Positions 54,700 to 64,000 of a DNA stretch of 64,000 bases are shown here, piece by piece. The notes below the pieces were generated by a model. It did no database searches, was not told where the DNA came from, and saw nothing but the letters and a program-made list of their open reading frames with translations. Positions within the stretch are counted from its first letter, which is position 1. Each line of letters opens with the position of its first letter. This stretch comes from Stenotrophomonas maltophilia (GTDB lineage: Bacteria; Pseudomonadota; Gammaproteobacteria; Xanthomonadales; Xanthomonadaceae), in NCBI GenBank assembly GCA_009912235.1, contig WNDS01000001.1, positions 186,001 to 250,000 of the forward strand. The letters are read 5' to 3'. The position numbers and the translations under genes are program-made.

Positions 54700-54797
54700 G
54701 CGTGGACTATGGCGCAGGTATTCCGCACTCACAAGCATTCGCAATCCAGAACGGCACGCCTAGTCTGGACTCCCTCGCTGCTGGCTGGAGAGAGCCC

Positions 54798-56134
54798 TTG
54801 GCTGCACCACCGCGTGTTTCACCTGCGGCCGCTACCGCGCCCGCGCCGAAATGGCGGGCCTGGCTGACGGTCGGCATCCTGCTGCTGGCCGTGCTGGCGT
54901 CCATCGACCGCAATGCCATCGCGCTGATGGTCGACCCGATCAAGCTCAGCCTGGGCCTGAGCGATGCCCGCATGGGCCTGCTGCAGGGGCCGGCATTTGC
55001 CGTGTTCTTCCTGCTCGGCAGCATGCCGATGGGCTGGCTGGTGGACCGCTTTTCGCGGCGCTGGACCATCTACGCGGGGGTGACGCTGTGGTCGCTGGCC
55101 ACCGTGGCCTGCGGCCTGGCCGGCTCCTTCACCGAGCTGCTGATCGCCCGCTGCATCGTGGGGTTCGGCGAGGCGGTGCTGCAGCCGGCGGGCTGGTCGA
55201 TGGTGGCCCGTCTGTTCCCGGCCCACCGGCTGGCGCTGGCGATCGGCGTGCTGGGGGTGGGGCACAGATCGGTGCGGCGATGTCCTACCTGCTCGGTGGC
55301 CTGCTGATTGCCGAGGCGGACCGCTTCGCCGGCCTGCATGTGCCGCTGCTGGGCGACTTGGCGCCGTGGCAGTGGGTGTTCGTGATTGCCGGCGTGCCGG
55401 GCATCGCCGCCGCGCTGCTGATCTTCCTGGCGCCCGAGCCGGCGCGCAGCGCGCCGGCACAGGGCAATGCTGCGGCGGTATCGCTGCGCGGCTTCCTGCA
55501 CGAGAATCGCACTTTCCTCGGCCATCACTTCCTTAGCTTCAGCCTGCATGCCGCAGCGGTGTTCGGCGCGGCCGCCTGGCTGCCGAGCTACCTGATGCGG
55601 CAGTTCAGCCTGGAGGTGGGCACGGTCGGGCTGGTGATGGCGCTGGCTGCGGTGCCGGTGGGCATGTGCGGGGTGATCTTCAACGGCTGGTGGGTGGACC
55701 GCCGCTTCGGTGACGGCCAGGCCGATGCGCACCTGCGCTACTTCGCCCGCGTGACCGTGTCGATGGCGCTGCTGGGCGGGCTCGGCTTCTGGCTGGGCTC
55801 ATCGGCCTGGATGGCGATTGCCGTGTTCGTGGTGATCCAGTTCGTCCAGCCGTTCTCCGGCGTGTCCGGCGCAGCGCTGCAGATCATCACCCCCGAACCG
55901 CTGCGCGGCCGTGTCTCTGCGGCCTACGTGATGAGCTACAACGCGCTCGGCATGGCGCTGGGCCCGACGGCGGCGGCGCTGTTCGCCGACCACCTCGGCG
56001 CTGCCGGTGGACTCGGCGCTGCCATTGCACTGGCCTATTTCGTGTTCGGTGTGTCCGCCTCGGTGCTGCTGTCACGCGGGCGCCGCCACCAGATCGCGGC
56101 GATCGAGCGCGCACGTGCCGCTGCGGCGGCCTGA
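54798..56134 (+). pseudogene. Spinster-type MFS transporter, frameshifted
   Basis: A TTG at 54798 with GGAGAGA upstream gives the first ~155 residues: DRNAIALMVDPIKLSLGLSDARMGLLQGPAFAVFFLLGSMPMGWLVDRFSRR and further MFS helices. At 55259-55262 a G run seems to be one base short, as the expected reading is VLGVGAQIGAAMSYLLGG. The other half (GGLLIAEADRF to SRGRRHQIAAIERARA) is in the next frame and ends at 56134. If joined, it has 12 helices and about 445 residues. The substrate is unknown; AraC-MFS-SDR-ALDH suggests uptake of a small carbonyl or aromatic compound. Confidence 0.83.
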
Positions 56135-56157
56135 CCTTTTCTTTGGAGAGACTCCCC

Positions 56158-57185
56158 ATGTCCACCCCGCAACACCCCCTTGGTTCGGGCTTCGGCCCAG
56201 CCACCTGCAGTGAAGAGATCATGCGTGGCATCCACCTGCACGGAACCTGCGCCCTGGTGACCGGTGGCTATTCCGGTCTGGGCGCCGCCACGGTAAGGGC
56301 GCTGGCCGCTGCCGGCGCACACGTGCTGGTGCCCAGCCGCGACCCGGCGCGCGCCCGGCGGGTGCTGGAGGCCGTTGCCAACGTCGAGATCGTGCCGATG
56401 GACCTGGCCGATCCGGCCTCCATCGCGGCCTTTTCCAGGCAGTGGCTGGCCCGCGGCGAGCCCTGCAGCTGATGGTGAATTCGGCCGGCATCATGGCCAC
56501 GCCGCCAATGCGCGACCGTCGCGGCTACGAGGCGTAGTTCGCCACCAACCACCTGGGCCATTTCCAGCTGACCACCGCGCTGTTGCCAGCACTGCAGCGA
56601 GCGCAGGGCGCGCGCGTGGTGATGGTGTCCTCGCGCGGCCACCGGTTTTCGCCGGTGCACCTGGACGACCCGCATTTCCTCCGTCGCCCGTATGACCGCT
56701 GGCAGGCCTACGGGCAGTCGAAGACAGCCAACATCCAGTTCGCCGTGGCGCTTGACCGGCGCCATGCGGCAGACGGCATCCGTGCGTTCGCGGTGCATCC
56801 TGGTTCGATCGTCGGCACCGGGCTGGAGAAGCACCTGGATCCGGCCGAGCTGGTGGCCGCTGGCGTGATGCGCCCCGATGGCAGCCCGATCCTGGATACC
56901 GCGCGCGGCCTGAAGACCGTGTCCCAGGGCGCCGCCACGCAGCTGTGGTGTGCCGCCAGCCCGCAGCTGCAGGGGCACGGCGGTGTGTACTGCGAAGACG
57001 TGGACATTGCCGGCTGGATGGCGCCACGGCACGAAGGCCGGCCGATGGCCGAGGCACTGGAAGCGCGCGGAGTGATGCCCTACGCCGTGGACCTTGCCGC
57101 CGCCGAGGCGCTGTGGGCACTGAGCGAACAACTGCTGGACGCGCCCGATGCCGATGTCTCCCCCGTACAGGACCTGACCGCATGA
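56158..57185 (+). pseudogene. Short-chain dehydrogenase, frameshift and TAG
   Basis: The ATG at 56158 (RBS TTGGAGAG) starts an NAD-binding SDR: VTGGYSGLGAATVRAL (TGxxxGxG motif), and NSAGIMATPP. At 56461-56463 a C run is short (expected GEPLQLMVNSAG). In the next frame, TAG at 56535-56537 replaces the Gln expected in GYEAQFATNHLGHF. The rest carries VVMVSSRGH and Y-G-Q-S-K, the catalytic Ser and YxxxK, and ends at 57185 in a four-base overlap with the aldehyde dehydrogenase. About 342 residues if repaired. Confidence 0.83.
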
Positions 57186-58606
57186 ACCTTATCGACACCC
57201 ATTACATCGACGGCCGGTTCGTGCCGTCGCACGGCCAGGAACGCCTGGTGCTGCAGCACCCCAGTACCGGTGCAGCAACCACCGAGGTGGTGCTCGGTGA
57301 TGCCGAAGACGTGGCACGCGCGGTAGCTGCAGCGGCACGGGCGCTGCCAGCGTTCTCGCGCACCAGCATCGCCCAGCGCGCCGGCCATCTGCGTGCCCTG
57401 CATGTCGCGCTGCTGGCGCGCGAAGACGCGCATGTGGCGGTGCGCGCCCGCGAATATGGCGCCATCGAGCGCCACAGCCGGTTCTCCATCCAGGGCGCGG
57501 CCAAGGCCTTCCTCAACATGGCCACAACGCTGCCGCAGGTACCGTTCGAGCGGCAGATGGGCAAGGCGCAGGTCAGCCTGCGGCCGGTAGGCGTGGCGGC
57601 GCTGATCACGCCGTGGAACTCGGCGGTGTTCATGATCTGCAACAAACTGGCGCCGGCACTGGCGGCGGGCTGCACGGTGGTCATCAAGCCCAGCGAGCTG
57701 AGTGCGCAGCAGACCCGGCTGCTGATGGAATGCGTGGATGCGGCCGGGCTGCCACCGGGCGTGGTGAACCTGGTCAACGGCCGCGGCGATGACGTGGGCG
57801 AGGCACTGGTGCGGCACCCGCAGGTGGCCAAGGTCTCCTTCACCGGTTCAACGGCAGTCGGCAAGCACATCAAGCGCGGGGCCGCCGACACGCTGAAGCG
57901 GCTGACCCTGGAACTGGGCGGCAAGTCGGCGCACATCCTGCTGGACGACGTGGACATGGACACCGCCATTCCATTCGCGCTGGCTACCGCCTTCATGAAC
58001 AACGGGCAGGCCTGCATTGCCGGCTCGCGCCTGCTGGTGCCGGCCTCGCGCATGCAGGAGGCACGCGATGCCCTGTTGCGGCACCTGCCGGACTGGCGCA
58101 GCGGGCCGCCGTCCGAACCCGGCATCGCCATCGGTCCGGCCGTCAGCGCGGCACAGCATGCGCGTGTACAGGGCTACATCCAGGCCGGGCTGGACGAGGG
58201 GGCGACCCTGCTGGCCGGCGGCCCCGGCCGCCCCCCGGGCGTGGATGCAGGCTGGTTCACCCGGCCCACGGTGTTCGTGGACGTGCACAACCAGATGAAG
58301 ATCGCCCGCGAGGAAATCTTCGGCCCGGTGCTGTCGGTCATCGGTTACGCCGACGAAGACGAGGCGGTGGCCATCGCCAACGATTCCCCCTATGGCCTGC
58401 AGGGCTGGGTGAGCAGCGCTGACACCGCGCGTGGGCGTGCCGTGGCGGCGCGCATCGAGGCAGGCAGCCTGATGGTCAACGCCGTGTTCGACATGCTGGA
58501 CCCGGCCGGTGCGCCGATCGGTGGGCTGAAGGAATCGGGCATCGGCCGTGAATTCGGCGTGGCGGGCATTGAGCAGTACCTGGAGAGCCGCAGCCTGTTC
58601 GCCTGA
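57182..58606 (+). CDS. NAD(P)-dependent aldehyde dehydrogenase
   Basis: The 474-residue enzyme oxidises an aldehyde to the acid. It has PWNSAVFMICNKLAPALAAGCTVVIKPSE (cofactor binding), FTGSTAVGKHI, LELGGKSAHILLDD (general base Glu) and the nucleophile C278 in NNGQACIAGSR. EEIFGPVLSVIGY also fits. It overlaps the SDR gene by ATGA. With the SDR it could carry out alcohol-to-acid conversion of the substrate imported by the MFS protein. It is intact, in contrast to its neighbours. Confidence 0.92.
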   Translation: MNLIDTHYIDGRFVPSHGQERLVLQHPSTGAATTEVVLGDAEDVARAVAAAARALPAFSRTSIAQRAGHLRALHVALLAREDAHVAVRAREYGAIERHSRFSIQGAAKAFLNMATTLPQVPFERQMGKAQVSLRPVGVAALITPWNSAVFMICNKLAPALAAGCTVVIKPSELSAQQTRLLMECVDAAGLPPGVVNLVNGRGDDVGEALVRHPQVAKVSFTGSTAVGKHIKRGAADTLKRLTLELGGKSAHILLDDVDMDTAIPFALATAFMNNGQACIAGSRLLVPASRMQEARDALLRHLPDWRSGPPSEPGIAIGPAVSAAQHARVQGYIQAGLDEGATLLAGGPGRPPGVDAGWFTRPTVFVDVHNQMKIAREEIFGPVLSVIGYADEDEAVAIANDSPYGLQGWVSSADTARGRAVAARIEAGSLMVNAVFDMLDPAGAPIGGLKESGIGREFGVAGIEQYLESRSLFA

Positions 58607-58624
58607 TGCCGGAGGCACGCCGGG

Positions 58625-58642
58625 CTTAAGAGGATCCTAAAA
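58625..58642 (+). promoter_or_regulatory. QseB/PmrA-type direct-repeat box upstream of mipA
   Basis: CTTAAG-AGGAT-CCTAAAA has two similar hexamers in phase at 11 bases, the pattern of PmrA/QseB-family boxes (CTTAA-type half-sites). It precedes the ATG of the MipA gene by 63 bases. A matching element occurs at 61545. Confidence 0.5.
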
Positions 58643-58704
58643 CGTGGCCGGGATCATCGCTGCGCCGGGCACCACGCCCGGCGCTGCCCACCACCGAGGA
58701 ACCG

Positions 58705-59502
58705 ATGATGGCCCGACCCTATGCATTTCCCTCCGCCCGGCGCACCGGTCTGCGCGCTGCCTCCTGCACTGCGCTGCTGGCAGCCACGGCCCTGGCCGCG
58801 CCACTGGCACGTGCCGACGACGCACTGGCCAGCCCCCGCGCCATCGGCGTGGCCGTGGCCAGCCTGCAGCCGCCTTACCAGGGTGCCGACCGCCGCACGC
58901 TGCTGCTGCCGGTGCTGCGCTATGACAACCGCTGGCTGTCGGTCGCCGGCCCGCAGCTGGACCTGAAGCTATGGGGCGAGCCGTCGCTGTACCTGCGGGC
59001 ACGGCTGCGCTACGAACCCGGGCTGGGTTACGAGGCCTCCGATGCGCCGGTGCTGGCCGGCATGCACGACCGGCGGGCCGGCCTCTGGGCGGGCCCGGTG
59101 GTGGGCGGGGCGCTGGGGGAGGTGCAGTGGCAGCTGGAGGCACTGGCAGATGCCGGCGGCGCCAACAACGGGCGCCAGCTGGTGGCGTCGCTGCGGCGGT
59201 CCTGGCGGCTGGGATCGTATCTGCTCACCCCGCGCGTGGAGGGCGGCTGGGTCGATGCGGACTATGCGGCCTACTACATGGGCGTACGCGCGGATGAGGC
59301 CGCGCCCGGGCGTGCCGCCTATGCGCCCGGCAGCAGCAGCTTCACCCGCGCGGGCGTGCGCCTGGAGCGGCGCATCGGGCGCCGGCAGTCGGTCGGCCTC
59401 GACCTGGCCGCGACACGGCTGGGTGGAGCATTGCGTGACAGCCCGATCGTTGATGATCGGTCGCTGACCACGCTGTCGCTGGGCTATCTGGTGGATTTCT
59501 GA
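58705..59502 (+). CDS. MipA/OmpV-family outer-membrane protein
   Basis: The 265-residue protein has a signal peptide (ending ARA-DD at about residue 38) and an outer-membrane barrel. Family features include VAVASLQPPYQGADRRTLLLPVLRYDNRWLSVAG and a terminal YLVDF. MipA proteins interact with lytic transglycosylases/murein synthases and are often induced together with QseB/PmrA-like systems. RBS GAGGA precedes the first of two Met codons. The regulator gene follows after 27 bases. Confidence 0.87.
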   Translation: MMARPYAFPSARRTGLRAASCTALLAATALAAPLARADDALASPRAIGVAVASLQPPYQGADRRTLLLPVLRYDNRWLSVAGPQLDLKLWGEPSLYLRARLRYEPGLGYEASDAPVLAGMHDRRAGLWAGPVVGGALGEVQWQLEALADAGGANNGRQLVASLRRSWRLGSYLLTPRVEGGWVDADYAAYYMGVRADEAAPGRAAYAPGSSSFTRAGVRLERRIGRRQSVGLDLAATRLGGALRDSPIVDDRSLTTLSLGYLVDF

Positions 59503-59529
59503 CCGCATGCCGCGGTCGAGGAGCGTGTG

Positions 59530-60192
59530 GTGAACCTGCTGCTGGTGGAAGACGATGCAATGCTGGCCGAGGCCATCTGTGATGGCGCACGCCAGCTGGG
59601 GTGGCAGGTGGCCCACGCGCGCAGTGCCGAGGCGGCCCGTGCCTGCATGGACGGGCATGCGTTTGCGGCGGTACTGCTGGACATCGGCCTGCCGGGCGAA
59701 TCGGGGCTGGGCTGGCTGCGCTGGCTCCGGCGCAGCCATGACCCGTTGCCGGTGCTGCTGATCACCGCGCGGGCCCAGTTGAGCAGCCGTATCCGCGGCC
59801 TGGACGACGGCGCCGACGACTACCTGGTCAAGCCGTTCGAGCTGGACGAACTGCATGCCCGGCTGCGGGCGCTGGTGCGCCGCAGCCAGGGAAGCTTCGC
59901 ACCGGTGCTGTGCCGGGGCTCGGTCTGCCTGGACCCGCACCGCCGCCTGGTCACCCAGCACGGTGCGCCGGTGCAGTTGAGCCTGTACGAGTACCGCCTG
60001 CTGCTGGCATTGCTGCAGAACCCCGGGCGGGTGCTGGCGCGCGATACGCTGGAGCGCCACGTCTATGGCAACGACCTGCGCGTGGAGAGCAATACCGTGG
60101 CGGTGTTCGTGCACCAGCTGCGGCGCAAGCTGGGCGAGGGCATCGTGGTGACCCAGCACGGCCTGGGCTACCGGCTGGGAGATGCCCCATGA
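59530..60192 (+). CDS. OmpR-family response regulator (QseB/PmrA-like)
   Basis: From the GTG at 59530 (GGAG six bases before) the protein has 220 residues. The receiver has D51 (AVLLDIGLPGESG) and DDYLVKPF. The output domain includes LSLYEYRLLLALLQNPGRVLARDTLERHVYGNDLRVESNTVAVFVHQLRRKL and ends in HGLGYRLG, as in QseB/PmrA/BasR. It shares an operon with mipA and the kinase. Two predicted boxes (58625, 61545) place mipA and the RND pump under its control. Confidence 0.88.
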   Translation: MNLLLVEDDAMLAEAICDGARQLGWQVAHARSAEAARACMDGHAFAAVLLDIGLPGESGLGWLRWLRRSHDPLPVLLITARAQLSSRIRGLDDGADDYLVKPFELDELHARLRALVRRSQGSFAPVLCRGSVCLDPHRRLVTQHGAPVQLSLYEYRLLLALLQNPGRVLARDTLERHVYGNDLRVESNTVAVFVHQLRRKLGEGIVVTQHGLGYRLGDAP

Positions 60193-61549
60193 CGCCGTTT
60201 TCGCTGCGTGGCCGGATGCTGCGCGCCCTGGCGGCCTGGGTGCTGTTGGCCTGGGTGCTGGCGGTGGGGGTGATGTACGTGTTCAGCAGCAGCCGCCAGG
60301 ACAGCAACTGGGATGGCAAGCTGCAGGCGATGGCCGTGCGCGTGCTGCAGGCCATGCCCGCCGACCCGTCGATGCTGACCGGTGGTGGACGGCTGCAGGC
60401 CGCCGCCGGCGTTGCCGACGATGGCCTGGTGGTGTAGGTGTGGCGCCGCGACGGCACGCTGTTGACTGCCTCGGCCAACGCCCCGCTGCGTCCGCTGCGC
60501 GCCGGTTTCGCCGACGGCTTTGCCAGCGTGCGGCTGCAGGGGCGCGAACTGCGCGTGTTCGGCCTGTCCGACCGCAGTGGCCGCTACCAGGTGCAGGTGG
60601 GCAACGACCGTGCGTTGATCGACGCGGATTTCCAGAAGCACGGGGTGAAGGCGGTAAGTCTGGCGGCCGTGGGCATGCCGCTGTCCGGGTGGATGATGTG
60701 GTGGTCGGTACGGGTGGCCCTGCGCCCGATCACCAGCATGCAGCAGGCGGTGGCCGCGCGCGCCGCGTTTGACCTGACGCCACTGCCCGAGCACGCGCTG
60801 CCCACCGAAGTGGCCCCGATGGTGCGCGCGTTCAACGGGCTGCTGCGGCAGCTGGACGATGCCATCCAGGCCGAGCGCAATTTCCTCAGCGATGCCGCCC
60901 ATGAGCTGCGCACGCCGCTGTCGGCCCTGCAGACCCAGCTGGACGTCGCGCTGCATGCCGGCTCCGATGAGGAGCGGCAGCGGGGGCTGCACAAGGCGCA
61001 GCTGGGCGTGCGGCGCAGCAGCCGGCTGTGCGAGCAGCTGCTGGACCTGGCGCGCTTGGAGGCCGGCGGGCGCGCACCCGAGCGCCGCCCCTGCGCGCTG
61101 CAGGAGGTGGTGCTGCACACCGTGGACGAATACGCGATGGCCGCCACCCTGGGCGGGCGCCGTCTGGATGCCGACGTGGAAGCAGTCTGTGTGCAGGGGA
61201 CCAGGATGAACTGTCGATCCTGCTGCGCAACCTGGTGGACAACGCGCTGCGGCATACACCGGCGGGCACGCGGGTGCGGGTGTGCTGTGGGCAGCAGCGC
61301 ACGGCCGAGGGCAGCGAGGCGTTCCTGGAAGTGGCCGACGATGGCCCCGGCGTTCCTGACGTCCAGCACCTGCGCGTGTTCGAGCGGTTCCAGCGGCAGC
61401 CGGGTGCGAAGGATGCGCGCGGCAGTGGCATCGGCGTGGCGCTGGTGGCGCGCATCGCCGCCGAACACGGCGCGGTGATCGACACCAGCTGTGGGCCGAT
61501 GAAGCGTGGCTTCCGCGTGCGCGTGCTGTTTCCGCGGTTCACGGCCTAA
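60189..61549 (+). pseudogene. Sensor histidine kinase (QseC/PmrB-like), TAG and frameshift
   Basis: The ATG at 60189 overlaps the regulator's stop. The first 82 residues include a membrane helix, then TAG at 60435-60437 (DGLVV-stop-VWRRDGTLL; Gln expected). The frame goes on through FLSDAAHELRTPLSALQTQLD, the H-box. At 61196-61199 a run of four G should probably be five, as expected VQGDQDELSILLRNLVDNALRHT is then found in another frame, followed by EVADDGPGVPD and GSGIGVALVARIAAEHG. Both lesions break the gene as given. Repaired length is about 454 residues. Confidence 0.83.
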
Positions 61550-61568
61550 AGGCGGCTTAAAAAGCCGC
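61545..61568 (+). promoter_or_regulatory. QseB/PmrA-type direct-repeat box and hairpin upstream of RND adaptor
   Basis: CCTAAA-GGCGG-CTTAAA (61545-61561) has two hexamers 11 bases apart, matching the box before mipA. The second hexamer also forms part of a stem (GCGGCTT-aaa-AAGCCGC, 61552-61568), which could end the kinase transcript. It is about 65 bases ahead of the adaptor GTG. Confidence 0.5.
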
Positions 61569-61625
61569 TGCGATGCTGGGTGTGAGGGCAGGCGTGGGCC
61601 TGCCGGCAAACAAGGGGAAACCGGA

Positions 61626-62810
61626 GTGAGTCTCGATCTTTCCGTGGGCAGGGCGGCGCGCCAGCGTGCACGCCGGCGGCGCCTGCTGCTGGCCAGCCTG
61701 CTGCTGGAGCTGTCGGCGCCCACACTGTGGTGGGTGCTGCGCGTACCCGTCGCACCGGTGGTTGCCGGTGCTGGCTTGCCTGCTGCGATGACGATGACGC
61801 AGGCGGTGGCCACGCTGGAGACCTGACCACGCCAGGTACGTGCCGATGGCGGTGTGTTCGCGCGCCAGGAAGCGGTGGTTGCCGCCATTGGCGGTGGCCT
61901 GCCGATTGCCCGGCTGGCCGCCGATGTGGGTGATGCCGTGGTGCAGGGCCAGGTGCTGGCCGAGCTGGACAACCGGCCGTTGCGTGCCCGCCACGCCGAA
62001 CTGCAGGCCGAGCTGGCACAGGCGGAGGCGCGCGCCGCGCAGGCCCAGCAGAACGCTGCGCGCGCCGAACGGCAGCGCAGTGTGGGCGCGCTCAGCGAGC
62101 AGGACATCCAGACCAGTGCGACCCTGGCCCGCGTGGCGCAGGCCCAGGTGCTTGCGGTGCGAGCGCAGCTGCAGGGCAACGCCGTGGCACTGGCCGACAC
62201 GCGGGTACGGGCCCCGGCGGCTGGTGTGCTGTCCGCGCGGCTGGGCAGCCTGGGCATGGTGCCCGCCGCTGGCGCGCCGCTGTTCCAGCTGATCGTGGAC
62301 AACCGCCTGGAGTGGCGGGCCGAAGTGGCCGCCACGCAGGCGGCACAACTGCAGGTGGGGCAGCAGGCAACGCTGGCGCTGCCCGATGGTGGGCACGCCG
62401 AGGGCCGCATCCGCCTGCTGGCGCCTGCGCTGGACAGCGGGCGCCGCCTGCTGCTGGCCTATGTCGACCTGGAAAAACCGGGTGCGGCACGGGCCGGCAT
62501 GTACGGCACCGGCCAATTGCAGGGCGCGCCCTCGGCAGCGCTGACGGTGCCGGCCGAAGCCGTGGTGGTGCGCGATGGCCATGCGCTGGTGTTCACCCTC
62601 GCTGCGGCGCCCGTGCAGAAGGCAGCGGGTGGCCTGCTGGTGGCGGTGCAGCGCCCGGTGCAGACCGGCCGTCGCCAGGGGCAACGCATCGAAATTCTGC
62701 AGGGATTGGCAGCCGGCGAGCAGGTGGCCGTGGCCGGCGCCGGCTTCCTGGCCGATGGCGATCGCGTGCGCAGTCTTGGCGCGGCGGCCGCCCATGGGGG
62801 CCTGCCATGA
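61626..62810 (+). pseudogene. RND efflux adaptor (membrane fusion protein), interrupted by TGA
   Basis: A GTG at 61626 (CCGGA upstream) starts a frame with a membrane anchor (RLLLASLLLELSAPTLWWVL) and VATLE-T. TGA at 61824-61826 stops it, but the same frame continues PRQVRADGGVFARQEAVVAAIGGGLPIARLAADVGDAVVQGQVLAEL. Relatives have Trp at this place (LETWPRQ), so TGG has probably become TGA. The remaining barrel-sandwich, coiled coil and DTRVRAPAAGVLSARLGSLGMV fit the family. It ends with a four-base overlap with the RND gene. About 394 residues when repaired. Confidence 0.83.
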
Positions 62811-64000
62811 GCCTGGCCACCTGGTCGCTGCGCCATCCCTTCGCGGTGCTGCTGCTGTTCGCCCTGCTGGTGCTGGCCGGCGTGCGCAGCTTCCAGCAGC
62901 TGCCGGTGCAGGATTACCCCGACGTGGAACTGCCGACCGTCCAAGTCACCCTGTCGCAGCCGGGCGCCGTGCCCGGGCAGCTGGAAGGTGAGGTGGCGCG
63001 CAAGGTCGAGGACGCATTGTCCACGCTGCCGGCGCTGAAGCACCTGCGCACCTCGATCCGCGATGGCATGGTGTCGATCCGCGTCGAATTCGAACTCGGC
63101 ACACCGCTGTCCGATGCCTTGATCGGCACCAAGGACGCCGTCGACCGCAGCCGCGCCGATCTGCCTGCCGACGTGCTGCCGCCGTCGGTGTCGGCCGTGC
63201 ATGTCTCGGTCAGCCCGGTGCTGGTCTATGCGCTGTCGTCGTCGGCCATGGACGAAGCGGCACTGTCGTGGTTCATCGACGATGCGTTGACCCGGCGCCT
63301 GCGGCGCGTGCCCGGCGTGGAAGCGGTGGGCCGGGTGGGGGGGCGTGGACCGCGAGGTCGAAGTCGAGGTGGACCCGGCGCGGCTGGCGGCGCGCGGGGT
63401 GACCGTGGCCGATGTATCGCGCGCCCTGCGCTTGAACCAGCAGCAGTCCTCGGGCGGGCGCAGTGAACTCGGGGGGCGGGCAGCAGGCGGTACGGGTGAT
63501 GGCCCTGGCAGCGCGCGCCGACGACGTGGCGGCGCTGCCGATCACCCTGGCCGATGGCAGCCTGCTCCGCCTGGACGAGGTGGCACGGGTACGTGACGGC
63601 CATGCGCTGCGCACGCTGGCGGCCACGTTCAACGGTGCGCCGGTGATCGGCGTGGAGGTGTTCCGCGCCCGCGACCGTGACCAGCTGGCACTGGCTGCCG
63701 GCGTTGCCGAGGCGCTGCAGCAGCTGGTGCGCGAACACCCGGGCCTGCAGGCACGGCCCGTGCTGAACCGGGTGGACTACACTCACGAGCAGTACCGCGG
63801 CTCGATGCAGATGCTGTGGGAGGGCGCCTTGCTGGCCGTGCTGGTGGTGGCCGGCTTCCTGCGCGATTTGCGCGCGACGCTGGTGGCGGCCGCCGCGCTG
63901 CCGCTGTCGATCCTGCCGACCTTCATCGGCATGCAGTGGCTGGGCTATTCGCTGAACACCCTGACCCTGCTGGCACTGGCGGTGATCGTTGGCATCCTGG
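62807..64000 (+). pseudogene. RND efflux permease, two frameshifts, cut by window end
   Basis: Only the first ~398 residues lie in the window. It starts MSLATWSLRHPFAVLLLFALLVLAGVRSFQQLPVQDYPDVELPTVQV, typical of the AcrB-like RND group. At 63337-63343 a run of seven G should be six; VDREVEVEVDPARLAARGVTVADVSRALR follows in another frame. At 63471-63476 six G should be five; the rest (QQAVRVMALAARADD to NTLTLLALAVIVGIL) is in a third frame. Two gains of one base in G runs leave it out of frame. It sits in the operon after the adaptor. Confidence 0.82.

Noticed and set aside
61552..61568. Hairpin as a strong intrinsic terminator
   Set aside because: The stem has seven base pairs but no T-run after it, and it overlaps the regulatory box; termination is uncertain, so I list it only with that box.
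2657..61826. Stop codon reassignment (TAG as Gln, TGA as Trp)
   Set aside because: Most intact genes here end with TGA, and at least one (53107-53763) ends with TAG, so both codons are normal stops. Errors or mutations explain the internal stops better.
1..64000. tRNA, rRNA, CRISPR array, prophage or insertion sequence
   Set aside because: No cloverleaf sequence, spaced direct repeats, integrase or transposase frames were recognised.

Overview
The window is very GC-rich, Gram-negative gammaproteobacterial DNA. The best fit is Stenotrophomonas (S. maltophilia complex). The clearest pointer is the scattered palindromic repeat starting GTAG and pairing ATCCACGC with GCGTGGAT (the SMAG-type repeats known from that genus), seen at about 27.0, 30.1, 35.7 and 43.5 kb. 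Protein content agrees: many TonB systems, RND pumps and heavy-metal two-component systems. No rRNA, tRNA, CRISPR array or insertion sequence was seen.

Layout. (1) 0-7.6 kb: an operon with a TpsB outer-membrane transporter, a DUF2341/LamG-ExbB fusion, ExbD, TonB, a putative porin, a coiled-coil periplasmic protein and a small Phd-like protein. A PhoB-type box lies in front. It resembles the phosphate-starvation pdt locus of Pseudomonas aeruginosa. (2) 7.6-9.3 kb: a cysteine-rich DnaJ-zinc-finger-like membrane protein on the minus strand. (3) 9.5-17.3 kb: a heme-acquisition locus with FecI-type sigma factor, FecR-type regulator, TonB-dependent receptor, hemophilin-like secreted protein, Slam translocon and heme oxygenase. 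(4) 17.5-26.0 kb: an RND pump (adaptor and permease) with its heavy-metal-type response regulator and kinase, then a single-domain response regulator with an HWE kinase. (5) 26.0-28.7 kb: a Phd-like antitoxin with a zeta-like kinase toxin, and a ProP-type transporter. (6) 29.2-35.6 kb: a host-attachment-family protein, a thioredoxin, an autotransporter and a GH92 mannosidase. (7) 35.8-43.4 kb: a two-component system divergent from a CzcCBA-like efflux operon. (8) 43.6-51.5 kb: a copper region with PepSY protein, TonB receptor, a DUF2946 protein carrying eight H-x-x-M-x repeats, a Cus/Cop-type two-component system, CopD and CopC. (9) 51.6-58.6 kb: an alpha/beta hydrolase, an ECF sigma/DUF1109 pair, and an AraC-MFS-SDR-ALDH cluster. 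(10) 58.7-64 kb: MipA, a QseB/PmrA-like two-component system and a second RND pump running off the end. Two direct-repeat boxes suggest that regulator controls both its own operon and the pump.

A striking property is the number of broken reading frames: at least 17 lesions in 13 genes. All six in-frame stops are TAG or TGA, at codons where Gln or Trp is expected in most cases, so each fits a C-to-T or G-to-A change. Most frameshifts are single-base changes in runs of G or C. Ten lesions lie in the last 10 kb. This looks more like sequence or assembly error than ordinary gene decay, so I annotate the full-length loci and mark them as disrupted.
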